Positions 20,317-21,632 of a DNA stretch of 21,632 bases are shown piece after piece; positions within the stretch are counted from its first letter, which is position 1; each line of letters opens with the position of its first letter. Where the stretch lies: assembly GCA_964646925.1 (NCBI GenBank), contig CAZYIC010000016.1, positions 1 to 21,632 on the forward strand. Reading direction: 5' to 3'. The DNA is from GWB1-37-8 sp964646925. Its GTDB lineage: Bacteria > Patescibacteriota > Microgenomatia > Levybacterales > UBA12049. Under the pieces are notes generated by a model that saw only the letters and a program-made list of their open reading frames with translations, had not been told where the DNA came from and made no database searches. The translations under genes were made by a program, and so were the position numbers.

Positions 20317-21452
20317 AAATTGCCCTAATTGCTCCTGTTGAGGAAACAGTTCCTCCGCAGAAATACGGCGGGACAGAATGGATTATTTATGCGATTGCTC
20401 ATGGCATGGGGAAAAAAAGCCATGAAATTGACCTATATGCCTCTTCGGATTCGAAAAAAGAAGACGGATATAATTTAATTCCTATTGTTGCTCAAAGCTT
20501 GCGCTCCAACAAAGAATTTGCCGAAAATCTTAAACTCAGAGAAAGCGCAAAACTGCTGGCCATTGCGGATACGCTGGAGCTTTTAAAAACAAAAAAATAC
20601 GATATTGTCCATAATCATGCTTCATGGCGGTTTCTGGCTTTTGCGAATTTAATTCCGGGAACACCTGTTATCACAACGCACCACGGACCATTAAGTCTTG
20701 CTTATCAAAATATTGTATTTGTCAAACGCAAAAACCTGCCTCATATTTCCATTTCCGACAATCAGCGTAAAGATTTGCCTGAGCTAAACTTCGCAGCAAC
20801 AATATACAACGGTATCGATATAGATCATTATCCCATATCGAATAATATAAATATAGATCAGTCAACTATGCTCTTCTTAGCCCGGATGAGCCCTGAAAAA
20901 GGAGCTGTCGAAGCGGCAAAAGTCGCACTGCAATTGAAGAAAAAGCTCGTTGTTGCTGCAAAAGTTGATGAGGTGGATAAGCCTTATTTTGCCAGTTTTC
21001 AACCTTTAATCGACAACGATCTTGTAACATCTGTAGGCGAGATTGATTTTGAAAAAAAATTAAATTATTTACAAACCGCGAAACTCCTTTTGGCCCCAAT
21101 CAGATGGGAAGAACCCTTTGGACTCATGTTTACCGAAGCTATGGCTTGCGGTACTCCGGTTGTCGCATTTTCCCGCGGCGCAGCGCCGGAAATCATTGCT
21201 GACGGCAAGACCGGTTTTTTGGTCAATGAGTCCGAGGAATATGTTCGCGGAAATTGGATTGTTAAAAAAACGGGAATTGAAGGACTTTGCGAGGCTGTTG
21301 AAAGGATATATTCTATGCCAAAAGAAGAATACCTGCAAATGCGTAAAAATTGCCGAGATCATGTCGAAAAAAACTTTACCGTAGAGAAAATGGTAAGCGA
21401 ATACGAAAGAGTCTACGAAAGAGTCCTAAGCGGAACGGTTAAACAATTCTAA
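20313..21452 (+). CDS. GT4-family glycosyltransferase
   Basis: The 379-residue GT-B enzyme starts by ATGA overlap with the preceding glycosyltransferase, so the two are probably translated together. The N-terminal lobe has I-A-P-V-E-E-T-V-P-P-Q-K-Y-G-G-T-E-W-I-I-Y, then Y-D-I-V-H-N-H-A-S-W-R and T-T-H-H-G-P-L-S. The C-terminal lobe has F-L-A-R-M-S-P-E-K-G and E-P-F-G-L-M-F-T-E (Glu267 and Glu275), followed by A-C-G-T-P-V-V-A-F. It is a retaining transferase using a nucleotide sugar; a role in surface polysaccharide or storage glucan/disaccharide formation fits the neighbourhood but is not proven. Its end overlaps the converging partial gene by 14 bp. Confidence 0.88.
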   Translation: MKIALIAPVEETVPPQKYGGTEWIIYAIAHGMGKKSHEIDLYASSDSKKEDGYNLIPIVAQSLRSNKEFAENLKLRESAKLLAIADTLELLKTKKYDIVHNHASWRFLAFANLIPGTPVITTHHGPLSLAYQNIVFVKRKNLPHISISDNQRKDLPELNFAATIYNGIDIDHYPISNNINIDQSTMLFLARMSPEKGAVEAAKVALQLKKKLVVAAKVDEVDKPYFASFQPLIDNDLVTSVGEIDFEKKLNYLQTAKLLLAPIRWEEPFGLMFTEAMACGTPVVAFSRGAAPEIIADGKTGFLVNESEEYVRGNWIVKKTGIEGLCEAVERIYSMPKEEYLQMRKNCRDHVEKNFTVEKMVSEYERVYERVLSGTVKQF

Positions 21453-21632
21453 GCATGTCCTCATATATCCTTAGGTACTCTTTTGCGCTTTTGTCCCAGG
21501 AAAAATCCGTATTGAGCGCATTTTCGACCATTTCTTTGTATTTTCTTTTTTCATGCCGCCAGATATCTACTGCTTTTCCAACTGCTTCCCGCAATGATTC
21601 TGCGGAATAGCTTCCAAAAAGAAAACCGTTTT
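21439..21632 (-). CDS. Partial glycosyltransferase, C-terminus (starch/glycogen-synthase-like)
   Basis: Only the last 63 codons lie in the window; the 5' part is cut by the window edge. The readable residues N-G-F-L-F-G-S-Y-S-A-E-S-L-R-E-A-V, then Y-K-E-M-V-E-N-A-L and D-F-S-W-D-K-S-A-K-E-Y-L-R-I-Y, match the end of GT5/GT4 enzymes, best the GlgA-type starch/glycogen synthase ending. It converges on the second GT4 gene, and its stop lies inside that gene's end. A GlgA-like gene beside GalT-like and sucrose-phosphate-synthase-like genes hints at a small glucan or disaccharide pathway. Confidence 0.75.
   Translation of the reverse strand, partial: NGFLFGSYSAESLREAVGKAVDIWRHEKRKYKEMVENALNTDFSWDKSAKEYLRIYEDMLRIV

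Noticed and set aside
1..21632. tRNA or rRNA genes, insertion sequences with transposase
   Set aside because: No cloverleaf, rRNA-like segment, transposase or recombinase was recognised by reading; a dedicated scan could not be run.

Overview
The window is an AT-rich, densely packed bacterial segment. Its mix of genes suggests a member of the Candidate Phyla Radiation (Patescibacteria, most likely Microgenomates): four-helix-bundle genes, a giant single-pass fibre with a MerR-type head, phage-appendage-like domains, and intergenic palindromes inserted into and between genes. This placement is inference from gene style; no rRNA is present to test it.

Layout. 1-1041: ribosomal stalk genes rplJ and rplL, separated by a hairpin repeat. 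1040-1508: a four-helix-bundle gene between inverted arrays of 7-bp repeats. 1608-1814: a small MerR/excisionase-type DNA-binding protein. 1820-10049 (minus strand): a surface locus. It holds a 2044-residue fibre (cytoplasmic HTH, one membrane helix, huge beta-rich ectodomain with five calcium-type repeats, a peptidase-G2-like domain, a coiled coil and a C-terminal head), a second four-helix-bundle gene with inverted 10-bp arrays, and a membrane-anchored secreted protein. 10050-10263: a divergent regulatory region with two separate operator-like motif families. 10264-11205: a degenerate Fic-like protein with a winged helix. 11261-17274: a seven-gene F1-type ATPase operon. 17505-18036: a Phd/RelE-type toxin-antitoxin pair. 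18039-21632: a sugar-nucleotide and glycosyltransferase cluster (GalT-like, two GT4 enzymes and the end of a starch-synthase-like gene).

The most unusual part is the ATPase operon. Alpha, beta, gamma, delta, b and a short epsilon are all recognisable, and the nucleotide-site residues are intact. There is no subunit a. The gene in the c-subunit position encodes a secreted ectodomain of about 130 residues joined to a c-like membrane hairpin. That hairpin keeps the R-N-P cytoplasmic loop but has valine where the ion-carrying carboxylate should be. The ectodomain resembles the peptidase-G2-like domain of the neighbouring giant fibre. My inference is an ATP-driven, non-ion-translocating rotary or ring machine that carries surface domains, perhaps working with the fibre. 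In logic this resembles the F1-like X0 ATPases of mycoplasmas, but the parts differ. The Fic-like gene and the shared regulatory region sit between fibre and motor and could co-regulate them.

The second theme is small repeats. One CTGA...GAAG(G/A)ATC hairpin family occurs three times, GTCCCGC palindromes lie inside two coding regions, and short-period arrays flank both four-helix-bundle genes.
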